A stretch of 64,000 nt of DNA, from the NCBI GenBank assembly GCA_045565285.1, contig JBJLFR010000016.1, positions 55,132-119,131 on the forward strand, written 5' to 3'. The translations under genes were made by a program, and so were the position numbers. This DNA is from CACIIZ01 sp045565285. Its GTDB lineage: Bacteria; Pseudomonadota; Alphaproteobacteria; Rhodobacterales; Rhodobacteraceae. The notes under the pieces are model-generated. The model worked only from the letters and a program-made list of their open reading frames with translations, was not told the origin of the DNA and searched no databases. Of the stretch, positions 1 through 8,623 are shown piece after piece. How positions within the stretch are numbered: position 1 is the stretch's first letter; each line of letters begins with the position of its first letter.

Positions 1-1019
1 TTAAAACTATATGCTTGTGAATATTTAATTATTTTACATATCTCTAAAGTTTTTTGAAAATCTTCATCTGTTTCACCTGGAAATCCAACAATAAAGTCAC
101 CTGAAATGGCTATCTCTGGTCTGATTTTTTTTAGTTTAGAAATAATATCTACATAAAATTCAACCGTATGACCTCTATTCATTTTCTTGAGTATTTTATT
201 ACTACCTGATTGAATTGGAAGATGAAGATATGGCATTAATTTTTCTTCTTTCCCAAAAAGATTAATGAGATTTTCTGTCATATCTCTTGGGTGTGATGTT
301 ACAAATCTTAATCTTTTTAAGTCATCTATTTTACACAAAACTTTAATAAGATTTGCAAAATCAATATTATTATTATTTTTATCCAAAAAATAATATGCAT
401 TCACATTTTGCCCCAATAATGTGATTTCTTTTACTCCTGAGTTTACCAGTTCACTTGCTTCTCTTATAATTACTTCAGGAGATCTCGATCTTTCTGCCCC
501 TCTAGTGTAGGGTACTACACAAAATGAACAAAATTTGTCACACCCTTCTTGTATTGTTAAAAAAGCAGTTGAATTTCTTTTTATATTTTTAGCTAAATTT
601 AATTTATCAAATTTATCCTCTAATGGAAAATCAGTATCTACTACTTTTTCATTACTTTCTATTTTTTGAATTATTTCAGGTAACCTATGATAAACTTGTG
701 GACCGATAACCATATCGACTATTTTTGATCTTTTAATTATTTCTTGTCCTTCAGCTTGAGCTACACAACCAATGACACCTATTTTTAACTTAGGGTTTTT
801 TTGCTTTAACTTTTGATAGCGTCCTAATTCTGAGTATACTTTCTCTGCAGCTTTTTCCCTAATGTGACAAGTATTCAGTATTATTAAATCTGAATTTTGT
901 TCTTCACTTACTTTTTTAATACCTAAATTGATTAAAGACTCTTCTATTCTTTCAGAATCAAAAACGTTCATTTGGCAACCATAGGTTTTTAAAAATATTT
1001 TTTTAATTTTTTTATTCAT
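1..1019 (-). CDS. miaB: tRNA-2-methylthio-N6-dimethylallyladenosine synthase MiaB, C-terminus cut by window edge
   Basis: Radical-SAM methylthiotransferase that adds the ms2 group to i6A37 of tRNAs reading UNN codons. The reverse strand reads from an ATG at 1019 with no stop to base 1, giving 339 residues of a family usually near 440-470. The N-terminal UPF0004 domain starts KTYGCQMNVFDSE, with further cysteines in NTCHIREKA and GVIGCVAQ. The radical SAM CxxxCxxC is seen as EGCDKFCSFCVVPYTRG, followed by GQNVNAY and LHLPIQSGS. The C-terminal TRAM domain lies outside the window. Too close to the edge for ordinary ORF calling, but unambiguous. Confidence 0.95.
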   Translation of the reverse strand, partial: MNKKIKKIFLKTYGCQMNVFDSERIEESLINLGIKKVSEEQNSDLIILNTCHIREKAAEKVYSELGRYQKLKQKNPKLKIGVIGCVAQAEGQEIIKRSKIVDMVIGPQVYHRLPEIIQKIESNEKVVDTDFPLEDKFDKLNLAKNIKRNSTAFLTIQEGCDKFCSFCVVPYTRGAERSRSPEVIIREASELVNSGVKEITLLGQNVNAYYFLDKNNNNIDFANLIKVLCKIDDLKRLRFVTSHPRDMTENLINLFGKEEKLMPYLHLPIQSGSNKILKKMNRGHTVEFYVDIISKLKKIRPEIAISGDFIVGFPGETDEDFQKTLEICKIIKYSQAYSF

Positions 1020-1135
1020 GCTATATATTTTTTTTAATCGTAAGAATAACTATTATAAATTTTAATGGCAATCAAGAGATGAAAACTTATTAAAATTTTT
1101 ATTAAATGATTGTAAATTTTAATTATTAACGATTA

Positions 1136-1178
1136 TTATTATTTATTAAAATGACTTAGTCATTTTAATAAATAATAA
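1136..1178. repeat. Perfect 20-bp inverted repeat in the miaB/dehydrogenase divergent region
   Basis: Arms 1136-1155 and 1159-1178 are exact reverse complements separated by the three bases TTA; the inner half reads AAAATGAC-tta-GTCATTTT. It lies between divergently transcribed genes, ends 25 bases before the ATG at 1204 and has no following T-tract, so a terminator role is unlikely. It could be an operator for the downstream dehydrogenase or a cruciform-forming element. The symmetry is seen directly; the function is inferred. Confidence 0.6.
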
Positions 1179-1203
1179 ATTCCAGATTTAGTAAGGGTTT
1201 TAA

Positions 1204-3690
1204 ATGAAATTACATGTAAAAGTTCTAATAGTTGGTGGTGGAGTTGTAGGTGCCAGCATCGCTTATCATTTACAAAAAGGTGGTTGGAAAGATATAGTAT
1301 TAATAGAAAGAGATGAATTGACTTCCGGATCTACTTGGCACGCTGCAGGACTTCTTCCTTTATTTAATATGTCATATGCAGCAAGTCACATTCATGACTA
1401 TTCAGTTAAATTTTATAAAAAATTAGAAAAAGAACTAGGTATAGATATTGGTTTTAAAGTCGTAGGTAATTTAAGAATGGCTCAAACACAAGATCGTATG
1501 GACGAATTTATGCTATATAGTTCAACGGCAGATACAGTAAATATTCCATATGAATGGAAAAGTCCTAAACAAATTAAAGAAAAATGGCCCTTAGTTTATT
1601 CTGAAGATTTAAAAGGGGCTATTTATCATCCTACAGATGGTTACATAAATCCTGCTGATTTAACGCAAGCGATAGCAAAAAGTGCCAGATCAAGGGGTGT
1701 AAAAATTGAAAGAAAAACTCAAGCAGATTCTTTCTTTTGGGATGGAAAAGTGTGGCACGTAAAGTGCTCAAAAATGGTTGAAAAAGGTGGGAATCTCATT
1801 CCTAGTGAAGATACTATAACATATGTAGCTGAACACCTAGTTACTGCTACAGGAAATCATGTGCAAAATACTGCTAATCTAATAAATACTAAAATTGCTG
1901 CTATACCTGTAGAACACCAATATATTGTAACTGAAGAAGATCCTAGACTTATTGAATTTAGAAAAAATAATAATGAACATCCTGTTCTTAGAGATGCAGA
2001 CGCAAAATGGTATGTAAGAGAAGAAAGGGGTGGATGGATATTAGGGCCATATGAAAAAAATGCACCAGCACGGTTTGAGTATAGTGTTCCTAAAAATTTT
2101 AGAGCTGATTTATTCCCATTAGATCTTGATCGAATAGAACATGAATATTTATCTTTTATAAAAAGAATCCCTAGCACTGAAACTCTTGGAATAAAAGATG
2201 ATTTTAATGGCCCCATCTGTTATACCCCTGATGGGAATCCTCTTCTAGGACCAGCATTTGGTTTAAGAAATCTTTGGTTAGCTGAAGGTTTTTCATTTGG
2301 AATAACAGCAGCAGGGGGTGCAGGTTATTATCTAGCCCAAATGATGATTAACGGAGAGGCAGAAATAGATATGACAAGTCTCGACCCTAAGAGATATGGA
2401 TCATGGATTACAACAGAGTACACAGCAAGAAAAAATGAGGAATGTTACGAGCATGTCTACGTTCTTCACCACCCCGATGAAGAGAGACCAGCTTGCAGAC
2501 CGTTAAGAACTTTTCCATGTTACGAAAAACTTAAAAGTTATGGAGCACAATTTGGTCAGGTAAATGGTTGGGAAAGACCTAATTACTATGCAGAAAAGGA
2601 GTTTAATGATCTTGATTCAAGAAGTTTTAGAAGAGGTAAATGGTGGGAATATACTAAAAATGAAGCTTTAGCAATTAGAGAAAAAGTAGGATTAATCGAT
2701 ATTTCTGCATTCACTAAACATATAGTAAAAGGTCCTGGTGCAGCTCTCTTTTTGGATTGGTTTACTTGTAATAATTTACCTAAAATAAATAGAATAAGTT
2801 TAACATATTGTTTAACTTCTACAGGTACAGTTAGATCTGAATATACAATAGTTAGAAAGAATCAAAACGAATTTTATCTTATATCAGCTGGTGCTCTTAC
2901 TGATTATGATAAGGATTATTTAATTAAAAATGCCCAAGAAAAAGAAAAGGAATTCGGCTATGTTGAAATTCAAGATGTTACAAGCCAATTTGGAGCTTTT
3001 GCGATTGCAGGCCCAAAGTCTAAAGAATTTATGATTAGCATGATTAATGATAAGGACCCAAATAATTTACTTTCTAATGAAAATTTTCCCTGGCTATCAT
3101 CTCAAAATATAGAATTAGATATGATACCAATACTAGCTATAAGAGTAGCATATACGGGAGAATTAGGTTGGGAATTACACTATCCTATTGAATTTCAGAA
3201 CAGACTACTTGATATACTTTTAACTACTGGTAAGGATTTCGATCTCAAATTAGTTGGATCAAGAGCTCAAAATTGGTTACGGCAGGAAAAAAGTTATAGA
3301 GCTTTTGGAAACGAACTTGGTAGAGATGCTTGTCTAGTTGAAGCTGGTTTAGATAAATTTGTTAATTTAAATAAAGATTTCTTAGGAAAAAAAGGGCTTC
3401 AAAAACGTAATATAAAATCAAAATGTGTAACACTGTTAATTGATGGACCAAAAGACTGTGATGTTTGGGGAAGAGAGGCAATTTATAAAGAAGGTAAAAC
3501 CGTTGGAAGACTTACTTCAGGTGGATATTCAGTTGTTTTCAAAAAATCAATTGGAATGGGTTATTTAAAAAAAGAGCTATCAAATGTGGGTGAAAAATTA
3601 GAAGTAAAAATACTAAATCAACTTTGGCCAGCAATTATAGTTGAAGATAGTCCCTACGATCCAGATAATTCTAAAATTAGAAATAGGTGA
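1204..3690 (+). CDS. GcvT-family FAD dehydrogenase, dimethylglycine/sarcosine dehydrogenase-like
   Basis: Predicted to oxidatively demethylate N-methylglycines (dimethylglycine or sarcosine), passing the one-carbon unit to tetrahydrofolate. The 828 residues show the full two-part layout. An N-terminal DAO/FAD domain has GGGVVGASIA near residue 11, and GSTWHAAGLL near residue 42, whose His is the covalent FAD site in dimethylglycine dehydrogenases. A middle domain contains RYGSWITTEYT and SFRRGKWWEY. The C-terminal aminomethyltransferase (GCV_T) domain includes VAYTGELGWELHYP and EAGLDKFVNL. Length and motif order match mitochondrial DMGDH closely. Single gene downstream of a large palindrome. 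Substrate choice between dimethylglycine, sarcosine and a related methylamine cannot be settled from sequence. No frameshift or missing domain is seen. Confidence 0.88.
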   Translation: MKLHVKVLIVGGGVVGASIAYHLQKGGWKDIVLIERDELTSGSTWHAAGLLPLFNMSYAASHIHDYSVKFYKKLEKELGIDIGFKVVGNLRMAQTQDRMDEFMLYSSTADTVNIPYEWKSPKQIKEKWPLVYSEDLKGAIYHPTDGYINPADLTQAIAKSARSRGVKIERKTQADSFFWDGKVWHVKCSKMVEKGGNLIPSEDTITYVAEHLVTATGNHVQNTANLINTKIAAIPVEHQYIVTEEDPRLIEFRKNNNEHPVLRDADAKWYVREERGGWILGPYEKNAPARFEYSVPKNFRADLFPLDLDRIEHEYLSFIKRIPSTETLGIKDDFNGPICYTPDGNPLLGPAFGLRNLWLAEGFSFGITAAGGAGYYLAQMMINGEAEIDMTSLDPKRYGSWITTEYTARKNEECYEHVYVLHHPDEERPACRPLRTFPCYEKLKSYGAQFGQVNGWERPNYYAEKEFNDLDSRSFRRGKWWEYTKNEALAIREKVGLIDISAFTKHIVKGPGAALFLDWFTCNNLPKINRISLTYCLTSTGTVRSEYTIVRKNQNEFYLISAGALTDYDKDYLIKNAQEKEKEFGYVEIQDVTSQFGAFAIAGPKSKEFMISMINDKDPNNLLSNENFPWLSSQNIELDMIPILAIRVAYTGELGWELHYPIEFQNRLLDILLTTGKDFDLKLVGSRAQNWLRQEKSYRAFGNELGRDACLVEAGLDKFVNLNKDFLGKKGLQKRNIKSKCVTLLIDGPKDCDVWGREAIYKEGKTVGRLTSGGYSVVFKKSIGMGYLKKELSNVGEKLEVKILNQLWPAIIVEDSPYDPDNSKIRNR

Positions 3691-3707
3691 GAAATTATTT
3701 ATTAAAA

Positions 3708-4681
3708 TCAATAATCAGATATTGCTTTAGAAAAAATGTTACTATCTACATTTCCTCCAGTCACTACAACTATTATATCTTTTTCTTTAAGTTTATTTTT
3801 AGAAAAAATGGCTGCTGCTGCTGCAACAGCTCCTCCTGGTTCTGAAACAATTTTAAAATGTTGGTATAAAAATTTCATAGCTTTTAAAACTTCGGTTTCA
3901 CTAGCAACAAGACCTTCTCCAGCATTTCTTTTTAATATTGGGAAAGTCAATTCTCCAGGAGTTGGAGTTAGAATTGCGTCACATATTGATGGATTATTAG
4001 TTTCATTAATTTCTCTTTTCCCTGATTTTAAAGATCGAGCAGTATCATCGTAAAATTCTGGTTCACACGTTCTTAATTTAAATGAAGGCGCAAATTTTTC
4101 TAGAGCTAAAGAGATTCCGGCAGATAATCCTCCACCACCACAACAAACTAATACTTCAGCTTTTTCTAACCCTAACTTTTTGGATTGATCTACAATTTCT
4201 AAACCACATGTTCCTTGACCAGCAATAACTAAATGTTCATCATATGGTTTTATAAGTTTTAGTTTTTTTTCGACAGCTATATTTTCTCCTATTTGTTCTC
4301 TTATTTCGTTATACCTATCATAAAAAATTATCTCAGCGTTATAATCTAAGGTTTTAGAAATTTTTTGTTTAGGAGCATCTTTGGGCATTACTATTACAGA
4401 CGGTATTCCATGAAGCTGAGATGCTGCAGCTATTCCTTGAGCATGATTTCCAGAAGAATATGTAACAACACCATTTGAAATTTTATTTTCATTCTTTAGA
4501 TGTGAAATTGCAAACCAAGCACCTCTAAACTTAAAACTACCTGTTACTTGAAGGCATTCTGGTTTTATAAAAATATTTTTTCCTATAATTTGATTAACTT
4601 TTGAGTTAAATAATAATGGTGTTTAAAAATGAAGTTTTTTCCATAATTTTGAGCTTTTGAAATAAGGTCTATATTTGACAA
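3708..4681 (-). pseudogene. Threonine/serine dehydratase-like PLP enzyme with apparent one-base frameshift
   Basis: Fold-type II PLP enzyme of the threonine ammonia-lyase/serine racemase group. The open frame from 4622 down to 3708 carries the PLP lysine motif TGSFKFRGA, SSGNHAQGIAAASQ and the phosphate-binding glycine loop CCGGGGLSAGIS. Reading upstream, the frame meets a stop at 4623-4625, immediately after TPLLFNSK. Shifting frame there recovers LSNIDLISKAQNYGKNFIFK, exactly the expected N-terminus, running back to a TTG at 4681 with an AAGGA eight bases upstream. Restoring one A in the TTTTTAAAC run would give a normal protein of about 324 residues. A start at 4388 would lack the PLP lysine. 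Real pseudogene or homopolymer sequencing error; the remaining reading frame looks undecayed. Confidence 0.8.
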
Positions 4682-4703
4682 TTCAATTTTCCTTAGTTAA
4701 ATC

Positions 4704-5381
4704 TTATATGATATTGAATATTGATTTTAAATCACTTCCAGTCCAGGTTGGTTTCCATGGGATACTTTCCTTAGGTAAATTACTTCTATTTATCCATAAA
4801 CTTGAAAATCCAAAAGCTGATCCTCCTGCTGCATCCCAACCATTTGATGAAATAAAAATAACATCTTTCTTATCACAAGAAAAATATTCTAATACCATAT
4901 TATAAATTTTTTTATTTGGTTTAAATAAACCAAATTTCTCAGCAGATAAAATCACATCTAAGTAACTTGTTATTTTTGAGCTTGAAGCTGCATTATTTAG
5001 CATTTCCATAGTACCATTTGATAAAATGGCAGTGGAATACCCATTTGATTTTAAATTTTTTATTACTTCTAAAACCTCAGGAAATATGTCAAGTTCTTTA
5101 TAAAGTTTGAGTAAATTATTTTTCAGGTTTTTAGTATTTTTTAAATTATAAAACTCCAATGAATAATCTAAAGCATCTTCTGTTACTTTCCAAAAATTAG
5201 TCTTATAATCAATTGAATTATAGTACCATGTATATGCAATCTGTTTTTCACGCCATAATTTAGAAACTTTGTCCCACACATTTACAAAATCATTATCAGC
5301 TGTTTTTTTTGAATAATTTCTAGCAGCTGCATTAACATCAAACAAGGTTCCATAAGCATCAAAAATAAATATCTTTTGCAT
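4704..5381 (-). CDS. HAD-superfamily type II haloacid dehalogenase
   Basis: Hydrolase of the L-2-haloacid dehalogenase group (225 residues, the usual size). Motif I FDAYGTLFD supplies the nucleophilic Asp near residue 8. Motif II appears as LSNGT, motif III as the lysine in FKPNKKIY, and the acidic end as SSNGWDAAGGSAFGF followed by WINR. This last arrangement is typical of true type II dehalogenases rather than phosphatases. It is transcribed in the same direction as fabI (31-bp gap) and the dehydratase-like gene. Physiological substrate unknown; many marine homologues are annotated as dehalogenases without proof. Confidence 0.85.
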   Translation of the reverse strand: MQKIFIFDAYGTLFDVNAAARNYSKKTADNDFVNVWDKVSKLWREKQIAYTWYYNSIDYKTNFWKVTEDALDYSLEFYNLKNTKNLKNNLLKLYKELDIFPEVLEVIKNLKSNGYSTAILSNGTMEMLNNAASSSKITSYLDVILSAEKFGLFKPNKKIYNMVLEYFSCDKKDVIFISSNGWDAAGGSAFGFSSLWINRSNLPKESIPWKPTWTGSDLKSIFNII

Positions 5382-5412
5382 TTAATTTCTCCAAATCAAA
5401 AGAAAATATCAG

Positions 5413-6204
5413 TTAAATATTTTCAATTTGTGGAAGTCCCATAACATGGTACCCACCATCAACATATATTATTTCACCAGTGGTGGATGAACTACTGTCA
5501 CTCAACAAATAAAGGGCAGCATTTCCAACAGCTTCAAGATCTGCATTTTGTCTAAGTGGTGCATTTTTTTCAGTAACCCTAAATACTTGTCGTGCTCCTC
5601 CAATGGCTGCACCTGCTAAAGTTTTCATAGGCCCAGGACTAATTGCGTTTACTCTAATTTTATCCGGCCCTAAATCATTTGCAAGATACCTGACAGAAGA
5701 TTCCAAAGCTGCTTTTACTGGGCCCATTATATTATAATTCGGAGTGACACGCTGACTTCCCATATAAGACACCGTTAGCAAAGCACCACCATTAGTCATC
5801 AAGGGAATACACCTTTTAGCTAAATTTACAAAACTATAGCAAGAAATATCAAAAGATTTTAAAAAATTTTCTCTCGAAGAATTAACAAACCTACCATTTA
5901 ACTCTTCTTTATCTGAATAAGCTAATGCATGAACTAAAAAATCTAACTTTCCCCACTTGTTCTTAATCTCTTTAAAAATACTATCCAAAGAATCTTCATT
6001 TTGAACATCCACTAACATACAAATATTAGCATTAATAGTTTTTGCTAGTGGACCTACTCTCTTTAATAGACTTTCATTCTGATAAGATAAGGCAATTTCA
6101 GCTCCAGAATTTGATAAAACTTTAGAAATTCCCCAAGCAATAGACCTATCATTTGCAACACCGAGAATTAAACCACACTTATTTCTCATTGTTATTGGCA
6201 TCAT
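5413..6204 (-). CDS. fabI: Enoyl-[acyl-carrier-protein] reductase (NADH) FabI
   Basis: Last step of the type II fatty-acid elongation cycle, reducing trans-2-enoyl-ACP. The 263-residue short-chain dehydrogenase shows the FabI-style cofactor loop GVANDRSIAWGI near the N-terminus, the catalytic Tyr/Lys stretch YNIMGPVKAALESSVRYLA, and ISPGPMKTLA before the substrate-binding loop. The start overlaps the end of fabB by four bases, so the two are translationally coupled. It closes the fabA-fabB-fabI operon. Confidence 0.96.
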   Translation of the reverse strand: MMPITMRNKCGLILGVANDRSIAWGISKVLSNSGAEIALSYQNESLLKRVGPLAKTINANICMLVDVQNEDSLDSIFKEIKNKWGKLDFLVHALAYSDKEELNGRFVNSSRENFLKSFDISCYSFVNLAKRCIPLMTNGGALLTVSYMGSQRVTPNYNIMGPVKAALESSVRYLANDLGPDKIRVNAISPGPMKTLAGAAIGGARQVFRVTEKNAPLRQNADLEAVGNAALYLLSDSSSSTTGEIIYVDGGYHVMGLPQIENI

Positions 6205-7427
6205 TCTCTCAATTTGCTAAAAGCTAATGTTGCATTTGTACCACCAAATCCAAAACTGTTAGAAAGTACTGTATCAAACTCAACATTTTTTCTGGATTTA
6301 ATCAATATTTCATTTGGTTGAACAGCATCATCTAAATTAAAAATATTTGCACTTGCTGATAAAAAGCCTGATTTCATCATTAAAATAGAATATATTGCTT
6401 CATGAACACCAGCCGCACCTAAACTATGTCCGGACAAAGACTTAGTAGATGAAATAGGTGGGATATTTTCCATGCCAAAAATTCTTCTAATTGCTTCCAA
6501 CTCAACTACATCTCCAGCAGGAGTTGAAGTACCATGAGCATTTATATAGGAAATTTTTCTATTTTTAATTGTCGACAAAGCAAGTTTCATTGATCTTTCT
6601 CCACCCTCACCAGAAGGAGCAACCATGTCATGACCGTCGGAGGTTGCTCCATATCCTGTTATTTCAGCATAAATATTTGCACCTCTAGCTTTCGCATGCT
6701 CATAACATTCTAGTACTAAAACTCCTCCACCTCCTGAAATTACAAACCCATCTCTATCTTGATCATAAGCTCTAGACGCATTTGTTGGTTGATCATTGTA
6801 TTTACTAGACATTGCTCCCATCGCATCAAAAAGGCAAGACAGTGTCCAATCTAATTCTTCACCACCACCAGCAAATACGACGTCTTGTTTCCCTAATTGA
6901 ATTTGTTCTAAACCATTTCCAATACAATGAGCTGATGTGGAGCAAGCAGATGAAATTGAATAATTCACTCCTTTAATTTTAAAAGGTGTAGCCAAACATG
7001 CTGAATTAGTTGAAGACATCCCACGTGTAACCATGAAAGGACCCATTCTTTTTGGACTCTTCTTTTCTAGTACTATTTGATGAGCGTTAAAAAGATTCTT
7101 AGTTGATGGCCCCCCAGAACCGACTATTAGACCAGTTCTTTCATTAGATACTTCCATTTCTGTTAAACCACTATCATTTATTGCTTGTTGCATCGCAATA
7201 TAATTATAAGCAGCTCCATCACCCATAAATCTTAGTTGTCTTTTATCAATATGATCTGAAAGGTTAATTTTTGGCATACCATGAACTTGAGACCTAAAAC
7301 CATAGAACTCATATTCTTCAGAAAATGATATACCAGAATTTCCTTTTTTCAAAGATTCTATTACTTCTCCTGCATCAATACCAATTGATGAAACAATGCC
7401 TAAACCTGTAACAACTACTCTTTTCAT
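6201..7427 (-). CDS. fabB: 3-oxoacyl-[acyl-carrier-protein] synthase I FabB
   Basis: Condensing enzyme of fatty-acid synthesis, required with FabA for the unsaturated branch. The 408-residue thiolase-fold protein carries the nucleophilic Cys in SISSACSTSAHCIG near residue 160, the two active-site histidines in NAHGTSTPAGD and SLSGHSLGAAG, and the C-terminal glycine-rich loop SFGFGGTNA. It sits between fabA (43 bp upstream) and fabI (four-base overlap). That context favours FabB over FabF. Confidence 0.96.
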   Translation of the reverse strand: MKRVVVTGLGIVSSIGIDAGEVIESLKKGNSGISFSEEYEFYGFRSQVHGMPKINLSDHIDKRQLRFMGDGAAYNYIAMQQAINDSGLTEMEVSNERTGLIVGSGGPSTKNLFNAHQIVLEKKSPKRMGPFMVTRGMSSTNSACLATPFKIKGVNYSISSACSTSAHCIGNGLEQIQLGKQDVVFAGGGEELDWTLSCLFDAMGAMSSKYNDQPTNASRAYDQDRDGFVISGGGGVLVLECYEHAKARGANIYAEITGYGATSDGHDMVAPSGEGGERSMKLALSTIKNRKISYINAHGTSTPAGDVVELEAIRRIFGMENIPPISSTKSLSGHSLGAAGVHEAIYSILMMKSGFLSASANIFNLDDAVQPNEILIKSRKNVEFDTVLSNSFGFGGTNATLAFSKLRE

Positions 7428-7470
7428 AAAATTTTCCCCTAGAAATTAGGTATATAAAATTTTTGACATA

Positions 7471-7962
7471 CTAATTGTCAAACAAACCAACTTTTAAACC
7501 TTTAGCAACAAAAATCTCTTCATCATCAGCAAATACTTTACCATCAGATATTCCAAGCTTTAGTCTTCTATCTAAAACTCTTGAAAAATTAATCTCATAT
7601 CTAACTAGTTTTGTATTTGGTGTTACCATACCTTTAAATTTAACCTCACCTACCCCCAATGCTCTTCCTCGACCTTTAAGTCCTCTCCAACCTAGATTAA
7701 AACCAGTTAATTGCCACAGAGCATCTAAGCCAAGACAACCAGGCATTACAGGATCACCAACAAAATGACAATCAAAAAACCACAAATCGGGACTAATTTC
7801 TAATTCTGCAATAACATGCCCCATTTTGTTGTTTCCGCCATCTTTGGAAATTTCACAAATGACATCAAACATAAGCATTGGAGGCAAAGGTAATTGGGGA
7901 TTCCCTTTTCCAAACATTTTACCCCTAGAACATCTTAATAATTCCTCTTTATTAATTTTCAT
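7471..7962 (-). CDS. fabA: 3-hydroxydecanoyl-ACP dehydratase/isomerase FabA
   Basis: Bifunctional dehydratase-isomerase that introduces the cis double bond at C10. The hot-dog fold protein contains HFVGDPVMPGCLGLDALWQL, with the catalytic His and the partner Asp, followed by GRALGVGEVKFKG and ending in LKVGLFDN, as in E. coli FabA. I place the start at the ATG at 7962 (163 residues); a TTG in frame at 7974 would add four residues. First gene of fabA-fabB-fabI and divergent from irr, an arrangement common in Alphaproteobacteria. Confidence 0.95.
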   Translation of the reverse strand: MKINKEELLRCSRGKMFGKGNPQLPLPPMLMFDVICEISKDGGNNKMGHVIAELEISPDLWFFDCHFVGDPVMPGCLGLDALWQLTGFNLGWRGLKGRGRALGVGEVKFKGMVTPNTKLVRYEINFSRVLDRRLKLGISDGKVFADDEEIFVAKGLKVGLFDN

Positions 7963-8068
7963 ATTCTTGACCAATTTATTTTTATATGTATATATTCATA
8001 CCACTCTTATTAATAATGGCGCAAGAAATACCTAAAATATATTAAAAAGACAAATTTAAGAGGAATTG

Positions 8069-8114
8069 ATATAAAATTTGTACTAATTAAAAAAATATCA
8101 ATTTTATATTGATA
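8069..8114. promoter_or_regulatory. Candidate operator dyads between fabA and irr
   Basis: Two overlapping dyads occur in the 198-bp divergent region. TATCAAT (8096-8102) and ATTGATA (8108-8114) form a 19-bp palindrome with a 5-base centre, the size expected for a Fur-family footprint. ATATAAAATT (8069-8078) and its reverse complement AATTTTATAT (8100-8109) form a wider dyad. The sequence is not a recognisable classic Fur box or rhizobial ICE motif. In a region this AT-rich, some symmetry is expected by chance. Confidence 0.35.
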
Positions 8115-8160
8115 AACAATTTTAAAATATTATTATAATCAATGTAAAATTAGTGTAAAT

Positions 8161-8577
8161 ATGATTAATTCAAATAAGTTTTGTGCCACCAATTGGCTTT
8201 ATAAAGTTGGTTTGCGTCCAACAAAACAGAGAATATTATTGGCTAACCTTTTAATTGGAGAAGGCAAACATCAACACTTTACGGCTGAAGAAATTTTTGA
8301 GAAAGTAAAAGAAAGCAAATTAAAAGTTTCTTTAGCAACTGTTTATAACACACTACAGTCTTTTTCAGACTCTGGCCTTTTGAATAAAATTATTGTTGAT
8401 GGTTCTCGGTGTTATTTTGATACAAGGCTCGATAATCATACTCATTTCTATTGGGAAGCAACAGGAAAATTAACTGATGCACCTGGTAATTTTCTAGAAA
8501 TCCAAAATTTACCAAAACCTCCAAAAAACTCGAAAATTATGAATGTGGATATAATAATACGCCTTAAAGAATATTAA
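8161..8577 (+). CDS. irr: Fur-family iron/heme response regulator Irr
   Basis: Transcription factor that reports heme/iron status in Alphaproteobacteria. The 138-residue protein has an N-terminal winged helix (GLRPTKQRILLANLL; recognition helix around SLATVYNTLQSF) and the Irr-type segment RLDNHTHFYWEATGKL in place of the HHDHH pattern of Fur. It ends shortly after PKPPKNSKIMNVDIIIRL and lacks the cysteine-rich C-terminus of Fur. Divergent from the fab operon. Whether Irr itself controls fabA here is unknown; the shared intergenic region would allow it. Confidence 0.93.
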   Translation: MINSNKFCATNWLYKVGLRPTKQRILLANLLIGEGKHQHFTAEEIFEKVKESKLKVSLATVYNTLQSFSDSGLLNKIIVDGSRCYFDTRLDNHTHFYWEATGKLTDAPGNFLEIQNLPKPPKNSKIMNVDIIIRLKEY

Positions 8578-8623
8578 GGTTTTCTTCAATTTTTATTGAT
8601 ATTTATCTAATGTAAACTTTAGT

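Noticed and set aside
1020..1203. Glycine riboswitch before the GcvT-family dehydrogenase
   Set aside because: No tandem GGAGA-type aptamer cores are present; only the long palindrome is evident.
4675..4905. Plus-strand frame opposite the haloacid dehalogenase
   Set aside because: Shadow of a well-supported gene; residues mirror conserved HAD codons.
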